Assembly (NCBI RefSeq): GCF_003076275.1
Contig: NZ_CP029064.1
Coordinates: 1-64,000, forward strand
DNA length: 64,000 nt
Direction of reading: 5' to 3'
Source of the DNA: Microbulbifer sp. A4B17
GTDB taxonomy: Bacteria; Pseudomonadota; Gammaproteobacteria; Pseudomonadales; Cellvibrionaceae
The position numbers and the translations under genes are program-made. How positions within the stretch are numbered: position 1 is the stretch's first letter; each line of letters begins with the position of its first letter. Of this stretch, positions 38,140-48,518 are shown piece by piece. The notes beneath the pieces were generated by a model. That model searched no databases. It was not told the DNA's origin and was given only the letters and a program-made list of their open reading frames with translations.

Positions 38140-38706
38140 ATGAAGTACTCTCCTCTGGCCGTAAAACAGGCTGCCCGCGCACTGGCGGCGGGTGGTGTTA
38201 TAGCCCACCCAACAGAATCTGTGTGGGGCTTGGCCTGTGATCCCAGCAATCTACAGGCTGTCAGGCGTCTGCTACAGCTCAAGCACCGTCCTCTGGAGAA
38301 GGGACTGATCCTTGTCTCCGGTGACAGAACTCACTTTGACCCTCTCCTCAGTAACCTCAGTGAAGGGCAAAAGGAACAGCTGGATAGCAGCTGGCCTGGC
38401 CCGGTTACCTGGCTTGTACCCCACCGGGGCTTAATTCCCTCCTGGGTCCGTGGAGTGCATAAATCTGTGGCCCTGCGCTGTACCGACCACCCCTTTACTG
38501 CTGCGTTAACACGCGCCTTCGGCGGTGCTATCGTATCCACCTCAGCAAACCCGGCCGGGTCCCAGCCCGCTCGCAATAAATACCAGGTACTGCGCTACTT
38601 CGGCCGCGATCTCGACTTTGTCGGTGGTGGCTCGACCGGAGGTCGCAGCGCCCCCAGTGAAATTCGAGATCTGCAGAGCGGCCGTGTGCTGAGGGCGGGT
38701 GCCTAA
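38140..38706 (+). CDS. tsaC: Threonylcarbamoyl-AMP synthase TsaC
   Basis: TsaC (YrdC/Sua5 family) makes threonylcarbamoyl-AMP for the t6A37 modification of ANN-decoding tRNAs. The 188-residue product from the ATG 38140 has the dsRNA-binding-like fold motifs GGVIAHPTESVWGLACDP (residue 18), LKHRPLEKGLILV and AIVSTSANPAGSQPA near 130, with KRxK-type basic residues adjoining. The size fits the short TsaC rather than the longer Sua5. A longer frame from 38062 overlaps the purE relic and is not supported. hemF follows after 28 bp. Confidence 0.93.
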   Translation: MKYSPLAVKQAARALAAGGVIAHPTESVWGLACDPSNLQAVRRLLQLKHRPLEKGLILVSGDRTHFDPLLSNLSEGQKEQLDSSWPGPVTWLVPHRGLIPSWVRGVHKSVALRCTDHPFTAALTRAFGGAIVSTSANPAGSQPARNKYQVLRYFGRDLDFVGGGSTGGRSAPSEIRDLQSGRVLRAGA

Positions 38707-38725
38707 TCTTAAAACAGTGACGTAG

Positions 38726-39640
<915 letters not shown>

Positions 39641-39670
39641 CCAGGTAATTTGTCACAATGGAGGTTTGCT

Positions 39671-40120
39671 GTGCACCCATCGCGCTTGGAAGGAATCAAT
39701 TCCCTGTTTCTGGATTACAGACGGCATTTTGAAACGGGAGATATTGAACAGATTGCTGATTTTTATCGTTTCCCTTTGCATTATTATCGCGAGGATGGCG
39801 TAAAGCTTGCCGTAGCGCGCGATGAGTTTATCCAGCAGGTGGTTAAATTACTCAATGCCTATCGGCGCCTGGGTGTGTGTCAAATTCTCGGCACTGTCAC
39901 CGAGGTAATAGAGCTGAATGATTACAGTACCCTGGCGAGTTTGCGCTGGACCCTGTTGCATTCACAGGGTGAGGATAAGGCAGTTGAGTTGTACAGCTCT
40001 CACACTCGTTATTTAGTGACCGAAGCCGACGATGGCCTCAAAATAGATGGCCTCATAATCGTCGATGAAAGCGCCAAAATTCGCGAGGCAGTAAGAGCAG
40101 GGAAGAGGGCGCAACCATGA
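39671..40120 (+). CDS. NTF2/SnoaL-like fold protein of unknown function
   Basis: From the GTG at 39671 (ATGGAGG upstream) the product is 149 residues; a longer TTG frame from 39650 covers the ribosome-binding site and is unlikely. The pattern [30 protein letters not shown] looks like the cone-shaped NTF2/SnoaL fold, whose members act as small-molecule binders or isomerases. No catalytic residue set is recognisable. The stop overlaps the aroE start by 4 bp (ATGA), so it is translationally coupled to shikimate dehydrogenase. Confidence 0.7.
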   Translation: MHPSRLEGINSLFLDYRRHFETGDIEQIADFYRFPLHYYREDGVKLAVARDEFIQQVVKLLNAYRRLGVCQILGTVTEVIELNDYSTLASLRWTLLHSQGEDKAVELYSSHTRYLVTEADDGLKIDGLIIVDESAKIREAVRAGKRAQP

Positions 40121-40950
40121 GCGACCGCTACGCGGTAGTGGGTAACCCAGTAGAGCACTCTCTCTCACCCCTGATCCAGCGCGCCTTTGCCGCACAAACC
40201 TGCGAGGATATTGAATACACTAAGCAACTCGCTCCCTTGGATGGCTTTGTCGATTACGCGCGAGTTTTTTTTGCTGAGGGTGGCTGCGGCCTCAATGTGA
40301 CTGTGCCTTTCAAGCTACAGGCATTTGAGATGGCGGATACCCTGACCGAACGGGCAGCTTCCGTCGGGGCGGTGAATACCTTGATGAGGGCTGAGGGTGG
40401 AAAGATTCTTGGCGATAACACCGACGGGGCCGGTCTGGTATTCGATATTTGTACCAACCTGGCTTGGGAGATCAAGGGCAGGAAAGTCTTGCTGTTGGGG
40501 GCCGGAGGGGCTGCCCGAGGCGCATTGCTTCCAATCCTTGCAAAACAACCTGCACATCTACATATTGCCAACCGCACTGCAGAAAAAGCGGCACAGCTTG
40601 CGGCAGAATTTTCCCAGTTGGGTGAATTGAGTGGAGGTGGCCTGGAGGAGTTGAGAGGCTGCTACGACCTGATTATCAATGCGAGTTCCGCAAGCCTCGG
40701 CGGTGTGCTGCCGCCGTTGCCTGAAGGCTGTGTCGCAGGCCATGGCAAAGCGTACGATATGATGTATGCAGCTGAGCCAACGCCCTTTTTACAATGGGCT
40801 CGTGGACAGGGTGCTGAGAGCGCTGATGGTCTTGGGATGTTGGTAGAGCAGGCCGCTGAATCATTTTTGCTGTGGCGTGGTGTGCGCCCTGAAACAGCTC
40901 CGGTAATGGCCGAGTTGCGCCGGGACCTGAATAAAACAACCGATAATTAA
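40117..40950 (+). CDS. aroE: Shikimate dehydrogenase
   Basis: AroE reduces 3-dehydroshikimate to shikimate with NADPH in aromatic amino acid synthesis. The 277-residue protein shows [19 protein letters not shown] (shikimate-binding serines, residue 7), [15 protein letters not shown] with the catalytic Lys (about 66), [13 protein letters not shown], the NADP Rossmann motif [14 protein letters not shown] (about 128) and the C-terminal [16 protein letters not shown]. It overlaps the preceding NTF2-like gene and is followed by a small membrane protein gene after 15 bp. Confidence 0.97.
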   Translation: MSDRYAVVGNPVEHSLSPLIQRAFAAQTCEDIEYTKQLAPLDGFVDYARVFFAEGGCGLNVTVPFKLQAFEMADTLTERAASVGAVNTLMRAEGGKILGDNTDGAGLVFDICTNLAWEIKGRKVLLLGAGGAARGALLPILAKQPAHLHIANRTAEKAAQLAAEFSQLGELSGGGLEELRGCYDLIINASSASLGGVLPPLPEGCVAGHGKAYDMMYAAEPTPFLQWARGQGAESADGLGMLVEQAAESFLLWRGVRPETAPVMAELRRDLNKTTDN

Positions 40951-40965
40951 AAGAGAGAAAGCGTT

Positions 40966-41367
40966 GTGCGTGACATTGTACGAAACCTATCGATTTGTTT
41001 TGCTGTGGGGTGCTTCGGTGGGCTTTGCTATGCCCTGGGGCTCTGGGCTATGGGGCGGTATGGTTTCACCCAGTTCCTGGGGGTGGATTTGGCGCCATCC
41101 CTGAGTAATGCCTACCTGTATCAGCGCGTAGTTTGGGGGGGAGTTTTCGGCCTGCTTTTTTTACTGCCTTTGCGCAACGCCTGGTTAATACGGGGCTTCC
41201 TATTATCTCTAGTACCGGCCGGTTTGATGCTATTGTACCTTCTGCCGCAGAGAGGCTACGACTACGGTGCACTGGTACTGGGGCAAATGACGCCCCTGGT
41301 TATTGTTCTCGCCTGCGCCATTGGCGGCATAGGCGCATCTGCACTGTTGCGCCTGCAGGGTAAATAG
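40966..41367 (+). CDS. Small integral membrane protein of unknown function
   Basis: The 133-residue protein starts at GTG with AAGAGAGAA upstream. It has four predicted hydrophobic segments (about 8-30, 50-68, 72-92 and 103-127) and almost no soluble part. Nothing else about its function can be inferred. It is the last gene of the tsaC-hemF-aroE unit and ends just before a bidirectional terminator. Confidence 0.7.
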   Translation: MRDIVRNLSICFAVGCFGGLCYALGLWAMGRYGFTQFLGVDLAPSLSNAYLYQRVVWGGVFGLLFLLPLRNAWLIRGFLLSLVPAGLMLLYLLPQRGYDYGALVLGQMTPLVIVLACAIGGIGASALLRLQGK

Positions 41368-41373
41368 CAGCGA

Positions 41374-41392
41374 GGCCTTGATCGCCAAGGCC
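41374..41392. terminator. Hairpin between convergent genes
   Basis: GGCCTTG (41374-41380) and CAAGGCC (41386-41392) form a 7-bp GC-rich stem with a 5-nt loop, followed by an A/T-rich stretch with six T near 41402. It separates the plus-strand membrane protein gene from the minus-strand AhpD-like gene. Confidence 0.7.
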
Positions 41393-41399
41393 CGTAAAA

Positions 41400-41918
41400 T
41401 CATTTTTTAAATTCGATCTCTACCAGGCTGCAACGCTGGGTATATCCCATTGCCCTTTTGATAGTGGGGAATACTGAAGCGGTAGCCACGCTGACCCCGA
41501 GTTCGATCCTTTGTCTTTTATCCAGTTGCACATCTATACGCTCGTTGAGAACAGGGTCGATAGTTTTGTAGCTGGCTACTGCCGTGGAAAAATCGAAAAT
41601 ATCCTGCAAATGCTCAGGCAGGCTGCTGCCTCCCTGAATGCAAGCTTTGATCAGCTGGGGCTCAATGCCAGCTTCCAGTGCCATGCGCACGTTTAGCTGC
41701 AGGCACATACCGCAGTCAGCCACCTGCATCGCTGCAATTTTGCTGACCCAAAATACATCAATGGGCAAAAACTCCCGATGCATTGACAGGGGTTGGAAAT
41801 TGCTGAACTTTTCAAAGCCTTCGGGGGAACTCTCGAGAAACTCACGCAGATAGTCCATGTCGTAGCGATATTTTTGCGAGAAGTCCTCCATTTCCTGGAG
41901 ATGTTGCTGTTTGGACAT
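41400..41918 (-). CDS. AhpD/carboxymuconolactone decarboxylase-like protein with CxxC motif
   Basis: The 172-residue product starts at MSKQQHLQEMEDFSQ (41918); the longer frame to 42074 overlaps the LysR gene and is not supported. The central helix motif VADCGMCLQLNVRMALEAGI carries the CxxC pair typical of AhpD-like proteins, which often act in peroxide or alkylhydroperoxide defence as thiol reductants. The usual downstream histidine of AhpD is not evident, so the exact chemistry is uncertain. It lies directly downstream of a LysR regulator on the same strand, which may control it. Confidence 0.75.
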   Translation of the reverse strand: MSKQQHLQEMEDFSQKYRYDMDYLREFLESSPEGFEKFSNFQPLSMHREFLPIDVFWVSKIAAMQVADCGMCLQLNVRMALEAGIEPQLIKACIQGGSSLPEHLQDIFDFSTAVASYKTIDPVLNERIDVQLDKRQRIELGVSVATASVFPTIKRAMGYTQRCSLVEIEFKK

Positions 41919-42003
41919 AGTTTGGCTCCTGGTCAAATCGGATTGAGTCACAGACCACCGGGCTGCAATGCCAAGTCTTATGCAAAAGGCTGATAGGTAA
42001 AAA

Positions 42004-42918
42004 TTAGTTTCTATCGGAAATATCGATAGGTGGGCTATAAAAGTTACCGTAAAGGCGCCGGGCCTCCCGAGCAAACCATTGGGCGGCCGACCCCTGTGGT
42101 GTCTGCTTGGACCAGAGCAGGTCTACACCGAGGCTCCAGGTATTGAGCGAACCGGTTAAATTGATTTCAACCAGCCGGCCGCTTTTTAGAAAGGGCCTGG
42201 CTAGCTCGTAGGGCGCATTGACCCATCCAACCCCTTTGCAGGCGAGATCCAGAGCTTGCAGTAGAGAATCACTTCGCCAGGTTTGTGTAGAGAGCTGCCA
42301 GCGGTATCTATGGGGCTCTGAAACTGTGGTGATTTGCCGGTACTGGGCCGCCTCATTAAGAGTGGATTGTTTTCTCAGGGCCAGGGGATGTTCAGGACAA
42401 GCCAGGCTTAAAACCTGCTGCTGCCCCAGATTGTTCGTATCTAGTGAGCTGGGATAGGAGTCTCTCGAGGTGACAAAGGCAAAATCCGCTTTGCCCTGCG
42501 CTACTCTCTGGACCGCTTCCTCCCCTGTTGTGCTGCCGAGCTGGAGTTCCGTGTGGGGGAAGCGCTCGCCAAAGGTAGCCAGCATATCGTTGAGTCGATC
42601 GGGCATAACGAGTTCTTCAAACAGAATATTGAGCAGGGGCTCCTCCCCCCTTTGGTAAGAGTTTGCAGCCTGCTGAAACCGATGCAGCTGTCCAAGCGAC
42701 TGCTGCGCCAGTGGTAGTAATGCCAAAGCGGCAGCTGTAGGGCGGGGATGCTTCCCCTCCCGGTTAAATAGAGTCAGCCCCAGGTCGAGTTCGAGGTTCT
42801 GAACCTGGCTGCTCACCGATGACTGAGCCCGACCCACTTCTCGCGCTACCGCTGAAAAAGAACCGACTTCACAGGCTCGCACAAAAATATGCAGTTGATC
42901 CATATTCAGGTTGAGCAT
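42004..42918 (-). CDS. LysR-family transcriptional regulator
   Basis: The 304-residue protein has the N-terminal LysR winged helix-turn-helix: MDQLHIFVRACEVGSFSAVAREVGRAQSSVSSQVQNLE, with the sequence shown at residues 6-43 fitting the family pattern. The effector-binding domain follows from about 90. Starts at 42918 or 42903 are possible. LysR regulators usually control a neighbour; the downstream AhpD-like gene, 85 bp away on the same strand, is the obvious candidate. The effector is unknown. Confidence 0.9.
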   Translation of the reverse strand: MLNLNMDQLHIFVRACEVGSFSAVAREVGRAQSSVSSQVQNLELDLGLTLFNREGKHPRPTAAALALLPLAQQSLGQLHRFQQAANSYQRGEEPLLNILFEELVMPDRLNDMLATFGERFPHTELQLGSTTGEEAVQRVAQGKADFAFVTSRDSYPSSLDTNNLGQQQVLSLACPEHPLALRKQSTLNEAAQYRQITTVSEPHRYRWQLSTQTWRSDSLLQALDLACKGVGWVNAPYELARPFLKSGRLVEINLTGSLNTWSLGVDLLWSKQTPQGSAAQWFAREARRLYGNFYSPPIDISDRN

Positions 42919-42937
42919 ATCGGACAGCCAGCCTTAG

Positions 42938-43492
42938 CTATGGTTGTTGTTTGAGGAGGTACTGATTCTTCAGTTTCACATAGTTTTCTGCGGAGTATTT
43001 GAAGAAAGCCTTTTCTTTATCTGACAAGGGGCGGGCTTTTTTACAAGGGGCTCCCACATAAAGAAAACCACTCTCAAGGGTTCTACCAGGTGGAACCAGT
43101 GCGCCGGCTGCCAGTACTACGTCGTCTTCGATTGTGGCTCCATCGAGCACTATAGAGCCGATCCCGATAAGAACCCGGTTGCCAATGGTACAACCGTGCA
43201 AGCAGGCTTTGTGGCCGATAGTGACGTCTTCGCCAATGGAAAGTGGCCAGCCATCGGCATTAAACGGGCCCGCATGAGTGATATGGAGAACAGCTCCGTC
43301 CTGAACACTGGTCCTCGCGCCGATGCGGATTTTATGCATATCCCCACGCACAACGGCCATGGGCCATATAGAACAGTCATCCCCAAGGGTAACGTCGCCG
43401 ATCACTGCGGATTGAGGGTCGATATATACGCTGTTGCCAAGTTCTGGAAACTTCTCGCCATAGGAATCATCGTGGCTGCGCAGTGGGGACAT
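42938..43492 (-). CDS. Gamma-carbonic anhydrase-family protein (YrdA-like)
   Basis: The 184-residue product from the ATG 43492 has CAGGAGC eight bases upstream, which favours it over the frame to 43525. It is a left-handed beta-helix protein with hexapeptide repeats (VIGDVTLGDDCSIWPMAVVRGD, IGNRVLIGIGSIVLDGATIEDDVVLAAGALV). The three metal histidines are found in HITHAG and GHKACLHGC. YrdA/PaaY-type members bind zinc or iron and may hydrate CO2 or hydrolyse thioesters. In E. coli yrdA is linked to the aroE cluster; here it lies between LysR and prlC, divergent from prlC. Confidence 0.9.
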   Translation of the reverse strand: MSPLRSHDDSYGEKFPELGNSVYIDPQSAVIGDVTLGDDCSIWPMAVVRGDMHKIRIGARTSVQDGAVLHITHAGPFNADGWPLSIGEDVTIGHKACLHGCTIGNRVLIGIGSIVLDGATIEDDVVLAAGALVPPGRTLESGFLYVGAPCKKARPLSDKEKAFFKYSAENYVKLKNQYLLKQQP

Positions 43493-43557
43493 AAATAAGC
43501 TCCTGTACAATGAATCCTCTATCATAGCTTTATCCTAATTCGAGCACAGAGTCTTAT

Positions 43558-45606
43558 ATGTCCAATCCACTGTTGAATATCCCGCTGCTGCCGCCTTTCG
43601 ATAATCTTGAGCCCGAGCAGGTGGAATCCGCCATTGCCGAGCTGATTAAAACGTGTGAGCAAACCCTTAAGCAGGGATTGGAAGCACCGAGTTGGGACAA
43701 TACACTGGTGCCCCTTGAACAAGCTGAAGATCAGTTAAATCGAGCTTTCTCCCCAGTTAGCCACTTGAACAGCGTCATCAGCGGACCGTGGCGGGCGCCC
43801 TATGAAGCCGCCTTGGCTCAAGTGACAGCCTATTGGACAAAGCAGGCGCAGAACCGTGAACTTTACGACCTCTATATCCAATTAATGCAAGCCCCAGAGT
43901 TTGAGAACTGGTCGCAGGCGAGAAAGAAATCCTTGGAGCTTGGGGTACGGGATTTTGAACTTGGTGGTGTTGCTCTAGAAGGGGACGCTCGAGAAAGATT
44001 TGCTGCAAATAGCCAGCGTCTGGCAGAGCTTTCCAGTCAATTTGCCAACAATGTTCTCGATGCAACTAATGCCTGGACATGGCACACAGAAGATAAAACA
44101 CAGCTTCAAGGGCTTCCGCAAACCGCACTCGCCGCTGCGCGGGCCGCTGCTGAAGCAAAGGGGATAGATGGGTGGCTGATTACTCTGGAAGGCCCTAGTT
44201 TCCTGGCAGTAATGACCCACGCAGAGAGCAGGTCGTTGCGCCGGGATGTCCATTTGGCTTTTGTCAGTCGAGCTTCCGAGACAGGTCCCCAAGGTGGCGA
44301 ATACGATAACTCCGAAGTGATGGAGGCGATTCTCGCCTTGCGGGCAGAGCAGGCCAGTTTACTGGGAATGAACAACTACGCGGAGTTGTCCCTGGCCAGC
44401 AAAATGGCTTCGGATACCGAGCGGGTCCTGGAGTTTCTGCGTGATCTTGCTGAGCGAGCCAGGCCCGCGGCCCAGCGGGAAATGCTTGAACTGAAAGAGT
44501 TTGCTGCAGATCAACTCGGTATTGATGAGTTACAGCCCTGGGATGTTGCCTGGGTGTCTGAAAAGCTAAAACAGCAGAGATACGCCATTAGCCAAGAGGA
44601 GTTGCGGCCCTATTTTCCTTACGGCAAAGTCGTTGAAGGTCTCTTTACCGTGGTGGAGCAACTATTCGGTATCAAGGTGGAAGAGGATACCAGCGTTGCC
44701 ACTTGGCATACCGATGTTCAGTTTTTCTGGCTGCTAAGAGATGGTGAAAAGATTGCTGGATTCTATTTGGATGCCTTTGCCCGTGAGAAAAAGCGTGGCG
44801 GAGCCTGGATGGACACGGTGAGTAGCCGACGTAACACTCCAGACGGGCTGCAATTACCCATAGCTTACCTGGTGTGTAATTTCAGCCCTGCTGCAGGAGA
44901 CATGCCCTCACTTCTGACTCACACAGAAGTGACTACTTTGTTCCATGAATTCGGACACGGCCTCCATCATATGCTGACACAGATTGATGTGGCTGCGGTT
45001 TCAGGCATTAACGGTGTTGCCTGGGATGCGGTAGAAATGCCCAGCCAATTTCTGGAAAATTGGTGTTGGCAACCACAGGCGATTTCCATGATTTCTGCAC
45101 ATTTCGAAACTGGAGAAGCCCTTCCAGAGACATTACTGGATAAGATGCTTGCGGCAAGAAATTTCCAATCTGCAATGTTCACAGTACGTCAATTGGAGTT
45201 TGCACTCTTTGATTTTCGCCTCCACGCCAGTGAAGAACCATTGACCGCTGATAAAGTTCAGGTTTTACTGGATAAGGTACGAGCAGAGGTTGCAGTTGCA
45301 CCTATCGCTGCAGAGAACCGCTTCCAGAATGCTTTCAGCCATATATTTGCCGGTGGTTATGCCGCGGGCTATTACAGCTATAAATGGGCAGAGGTACTAT
45401 CTGCAGATGCTTTTTCTCTGTTTGAGGATGACGGTATATTTAACAGAGAAACCGGAGAAAAATTTCTCCACAGTATACTGGAACAAGGTGGGAGTCGGGA
45501 TGCGCTGGAGTTGTTTATTCAGTTCAGGGGACGAGAACCGCAGATAGATGCTCTGCTTCGTCATTCAGGCATCGAGCAGCAAGAGCTGAATATCAGTCCA
45601 GTGTAA
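43558..45606 (+). CDS. prlC: Oligopeptidase A (M3 metallopeptidase)
   Basis: PrlC degrades short peptides, including cleaved signal peptides, in the cytoplasm. The 682-residue protein has the M3 zinc site HEFGH (His463, Glu464, His467) in TLFHEFGHGLHHML, with the third ligand Glu493 in GVAWDAVEMPSQFLENW. The preceding FYLDAFAREKKRGGAWMD segment and the C-terminal IFAGGYAAGYYSYKWAEVLSADAF are also diagnostic. The ATG is clear and the length is that of E. coli PrlC (680). yheV follows, as in Pseudomonas. Confidence 0.97.
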   Translation: MSNPLLNIPLLPPFDNLEPEQVESAIAELIKTCEQTLKQGLEAPSWDNTLVPLEQAEDQLNRAFSPVSHLNSVISGPWRAPYEAALAQVTAYWTKQAQNRELYDLYIQLMQAPEFENWSQARKKSLELGVRDFELGGVALEGDARERFAANSQRLAELSSQFANNVLDATNAWTWHTEDKTQLQGLPQTALAAARAAAEAKGIDGWLITLEGPSFLAVMTHAESRSLRRDVHLAFVSRASETGPQGGEYDNSEVMEAILALRAEQASLLGMNNYAELSLASKMASDTERVLEFLRDLAERARPAAQREMLELKEFAADQLGIDELQPWDVAWVSEKLKQQRYAISQEELRPYFPYGKVVEGLFTVVEQLFGIKVEEDTSVATWHTDVQFFWLLRDGEKIAGFYLDAFAREKKRGGAWMDTVSSRRNTPDGLQLPIAYLVCNFSPAAGDMPSLLTHTEVTTLFHEFGHGLHHMLTQIDVAAVSGINGVAWDAVEMPSQFLENWCWQPQAISMISAHFETGEALPETLLDKMLAARNFQSAMFTVRQLEFALFDFRLHASEEPLTADKVQVLLDKVRAEVAVAPIAAENRFQNAFSHIFAGGYAAGYYSYKWAEVLSADAFSLFEDDGIFNRETGEKFLHSILEQGGSRDALELFIQFRGREPQIDALLRHSGIEQQELNISPV

Positions 45607-45641
45607 CTGATACGTCAATCATGAAATATTGAGTAGTAGTC

Positions 45642-45920
45642 ATGATGAAAAAAGAAAGTTCAGCTCAATCGGGTGAGATTGTTAAGAAGCGCTTTATTGC
45701 AGGGGCCGTGTGTCCCCGCTGTAGCGAGATGGATAGAATCATTAACTATCACAAGGATGGAAAGAATTATAGGGAATGTGTTGCCTGTGGGTTTAAAGAT
45801 GAAATTCGATTGCAATCAGCACCAACAGAACTGTCTACTCGTGTTAACAAAGATACAGAAGATGAAGTTCACGAGGAACCAGTAAAATTTATCCAACCCA
45901 CAAGTAGTCGTAAAAAGTGA
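45642..45920 (+). CDS. yheV: YheV-family zinc-ribbon protein
   Basis: The 92-residue protein has a four-cysteine ribbon: CPRC (about residue 24) and CVAC (about 46), separated by IINYHKDGKNYRE. YheV proteins are small, probably zinc-binding and of unknown function; in Pseudomonas one follows prlC directly. The C-terminal third is acidic and low-complexity. Its stop overlaps the next gene by four bases (GTGA). Confidence 0.88.
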   Translation: MMKKESSAQSGEIVKKRFIAGAVCPRCSEMDRIINYHKDGKNYRECVACGFKDEIRLQSAPTELSTRVNKDTEDEVHEEPVKFIQPTSSRKK

Positions 45921-46747
45921 AAAAAATATTTTTTATACTAGTGGTTTTTGTTGCGGTGGCGATCATAGGTCTTTATGGCCTTGACCGCTATCAAAAAAAT
46001 GCGGAACGGCAAAGGGAGCAGGTAGCCTATTTACTTGCGAGCTGTGTTAACCAGGGAATACTTACTTTATTTCGTTTGCAGGCTAATGACTGGAAAGCCC
46101 GCCCAGATTACTACATTGAAGAAGAAAATAGGCTGGGGGCAGCGGTAAAAGTATTGCCAGATGAAATTTTGGAAGGGGAGCCATTTGAGACATGGAAACA
46201 CGCAATAAAAATTTGTGATAAGTTAACTAGAAATAGCAATTTGCAGCATGTCACAATTTTCCGTCCTTTGGGTGATTTCTCTGCAGAGGAAATATCCAAT
46301 ATATATACCTTGAAGGATCGTGGTGCGTTGCGGAAACGGGAAAAAACCATTCATGCCCTACATGAGTCGGCAGAAGCTGCAGATCGTTATATGAGTGACT
46401 TGCGGCGTGATATTAACACACAGCTTAGGGCCTTCCGCTTTTCAGATAAAGAGCGTGAGTCAGTTCTTCAGGCAATTAGCTCTCAAGTGTTAGATAATTA
46501 TCAGCAAGGTAATTTTTCCAAAAAGCAAGCGGACACTTACCTGGAAAGGGTATCGCTTTTTTATAGAACAATGGTAGAAAATCCAAAGTCCTATAGCATC
46601 CGCAGCGGAAGTTTATTTTTTTATAGTTCGGAATTAAAACAGAAAGTTGAAGGCTTATACGGTGCTGTTATTCAAGGTGAGGGACCGTTTTATGCCAACT
46701 TTAAGCAAATCTTAGTGCAAAAGCAGATACAGTCTTCAAATTATTAA
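45917..46747 (+). CDS. Membrane-anchored protein of unknown function
   Basis: I do not recognise this 276-residue protein. It has one N-terminal membrane helix (KKIFFILVVFVAVAIIGLYG, residues 2-21), then a charged, mostly alpha-helical region that should lie in the periplasm. Heptad-like stretches around 140-200 (EKTIHALHESAEAADRYMSDLRRD) suggest a coiled coil. Two cysteines (about residues 43 and 97) could form a disulfide. The GTG start overlaps the yheV stop, so it is co-translated with yheV and probably transcribed from the prlC promoter. A hairpin follows it. Confidence 0.6.
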   Translation: MKKIFFILVVFVAVAIIGLYGLDRYQKNAERQREQVAYLLASCVNQGILTLFRLQANDWKARPDYYIEEENRLGAAVKVLPDEILEGEPFETWKHAIKICDKLTRNSNLQHVTIFRPLGDFSAEEISNIYTLKDRGALRKREKTIHALHESAEAADRYMSDLRRDINTQLRAFRFSDKERESVLQAISSQVLDNYQQGNFSKKQADTYLERVSLFYRTMVENPKSYSIRSGSLFFYSSELKQKVEGLYGAVIQGEGPFYANFKQILVQKQIQSSNY

Positions 46748-46753
46748 AAATGG

Positions 46754-46789
46754 TGAGCGGGCTTTATTATTTATTATTCTGCCCGCTCA
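46754..46789. terminator. Hairpin between convergent genes
   Basis: TGAGCGGGC (46754-46762) and GCCCGCTCA (46781-46789) form a perfect 9-bp stem with an 18-nt T-rich loop, 6 bp after the preceding stop. It probably ends the prlC-yheV-unknown unit. Confidence 0.75.
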
Positions 46790-46957
46790 GTATTTACCAT
46801 CCTGAGATTATAGTTTTAACTGTATTAAAAACCCACAAATAACTTTCGGCCTAAACTGGACTACAATCCTGATACCTGCAAATTCACTTCTCAAACTTTA
46901 AAGTTGCTACATGCTACTATCTATTTATCGAAAAAAACCTGAATAGCTCCCGGCCTT

Positions 46958-48307
46958 TTACTTTAATTTACGCACCCAAGAATTGGTTACAGTGTAGTAT
47001 TGATAATAGATAATGAGGCCCAAAGATCGTGCACCAATCCACAAAAATAGGCTGAACCATATGCCTGTATTGCCCCATTCTCTGGTTGACCACCAAGCGG
47101 GAAAGAAAACCAAAACGGAGGCAATAAACATGGTATTACGCATATCACGGCTCTTCCCTGCACCGATAAAAACGCCATCTAATTGATAGCTCCAAACCGC
47201 CAATAGTGGCAGCGCACATAGCCACCAATATACCTGCTCTGCTTGTCTGATTACTGGTTTAATGTCTGTAAAAAGTGACAGAATCAAAGGTTTGCCAGTG
47301 ATCAGTATCAGTGTAATAAGGATGGCACTTCCCAGTGCCCACAAACCGGCACTGCGAACTGTGGCGCTGAATAATGCTTTCGATCTTTTTGCCATAGATT
47401 CCCCCACCAAGGCCTCGGTAGCGTGGGCAAATCCATCCAGAGCATAGGACGTCATCATTAGTAGCTGTATTAGAATGGCGTTTGCAGCAAGTACATTGTC
47501 ACCTTGTGCTGCGCCTTGAGCAGTAAAAAAAGTGAGTGTTAATAGGAGCAGACAGGTCCTTATAAATAGGTCTGTATTGATTTTTAAAAGATTTAGCCAA
47601 GGAGATGAATCGACCCAAGGCAAGAGTCCCTTCTTTGTAACTTCATCGCGAATATAGGACCAGATATTGACATGTACCCTGGTAAGTAAATATAGCCCCA
47701 GGAGGAATGCAAAGATATCAGCAAGTACAGTTGCCGCAGCTGCCCCTTTGGCCCCTAGGCCTAACCCAAGAATAAATAGGAAGTCGAGGGCAATATTTAG
47801 TAGGTTGGCAGTGAAAAGAATATAGAGAGGTGCGCGGCTATCTTGTCGACCGATAAAAAACCCCAGAATGGCAAAATTTGCCAGAGCCACGGGCGCAGAA
47901 AGTAATCGTATTTGCAGATAGGCCAGCGCGTGGGGTTGCGCTTCCGGACTGGCATTCATCCACTTGACGATATAGTTGATGGAAGGAAAAGCAATGATTA
48001 ATAGAGCAACTCCCAACCCTAAGGCTAATACCAGTGCACGTACTAGCCACTGAACTCCAAGATCATGACTTCGAGCCACCAATCCGGTAGTGCCCATGCG
48101 CAAAAATCCAAATGCCCATAAAAGCATCGACATTATGCTAGCCCCTATAGCCACACCGGAAAGGTACTCAGAAGAGGGCAGGTGGCCGAGTATTGCGGTG
48201 TCTACTACTCCTAGTAAGGGAACTGAAATATTGCTCAGTATCATTGGCCAAGCTAAGCCCCAGACTCGAGACATAGGCTGGGATTCAAATTTTATAGAAG
48301 AGGACAT
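46958..48307 (-). CDS. MATE-family multidrug exporter (DinF-like)
   Basis: The 449-residue protein is a 12-helix membrane transporter of the MATE family, driven by Na+ or H+. It starts with the conserved LAWPMILSNISVPLLGVVDTAILGHL and has the repeated half, ALDGFAHATEALVGESMAKRSKALFSATVRSAG, near 285-320, as in the DinF branch. Substrates may be drugs or metabolites such as uric acid or flavins; none can be named from sequence. It is monocistronic, with about 900 bp of poorly coding DNA upstream. Confidence 0.92.
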   Translation of the reverse strand: MSSSIKFESQPMSRVWGLAWPMILSNISVPLLGVVDTAILGHLPSSEYLSGVAIGASIMSMLLWAFGFLRMGTTGLVARSHDLGVQWLVRALVLALGLGVALLIIAFPSINYIVKWMNASPEAQPHALAYLQIRLLSAPVALANFAILGFFIGRQDSRAPLYILFTANLLNIALDFLFILGLGLGAKGAAAATVLADIFAFLLGLYLLTRVHVNIWSYIRDEVTKKGLLPWVDSSPWLNLLKINTDLFIRTCLLLLTLTFFTAQGAAQGDNVLAANAILIQLLMMTSYALDGFAHATEALVGESMAKRSKALFSATVRSAGLWALGSAILITLILITGKPLILSLFTDIKPVIRQAEQVYWWLCALPLLAVWSYQLDGVFIGAGKSRDMRNTMFIASVLVFFPAWWSTREWGNTGIWFSLFLWIGARSLGLIIYYQYYTVTNSWVRKLK

Positions 48308-48518
48308 AGGTCAAGGTCACTAATGGACGGGTCGAATTTTTGAAAAAATGGATCAACGCAGACTTGAATAGCGGAACTCTACCAAAGGTATGAGAATGAT
48401 AATTTCTGCAATTTGGCTGAGTGGGAACCCCAATACCTGTTACGTTTAACAACTGTTCGCTAAATAACAACAGTGAAACTAGAGCAATACATTTGGCACT
48501 ATATTCATTATTCAATGT

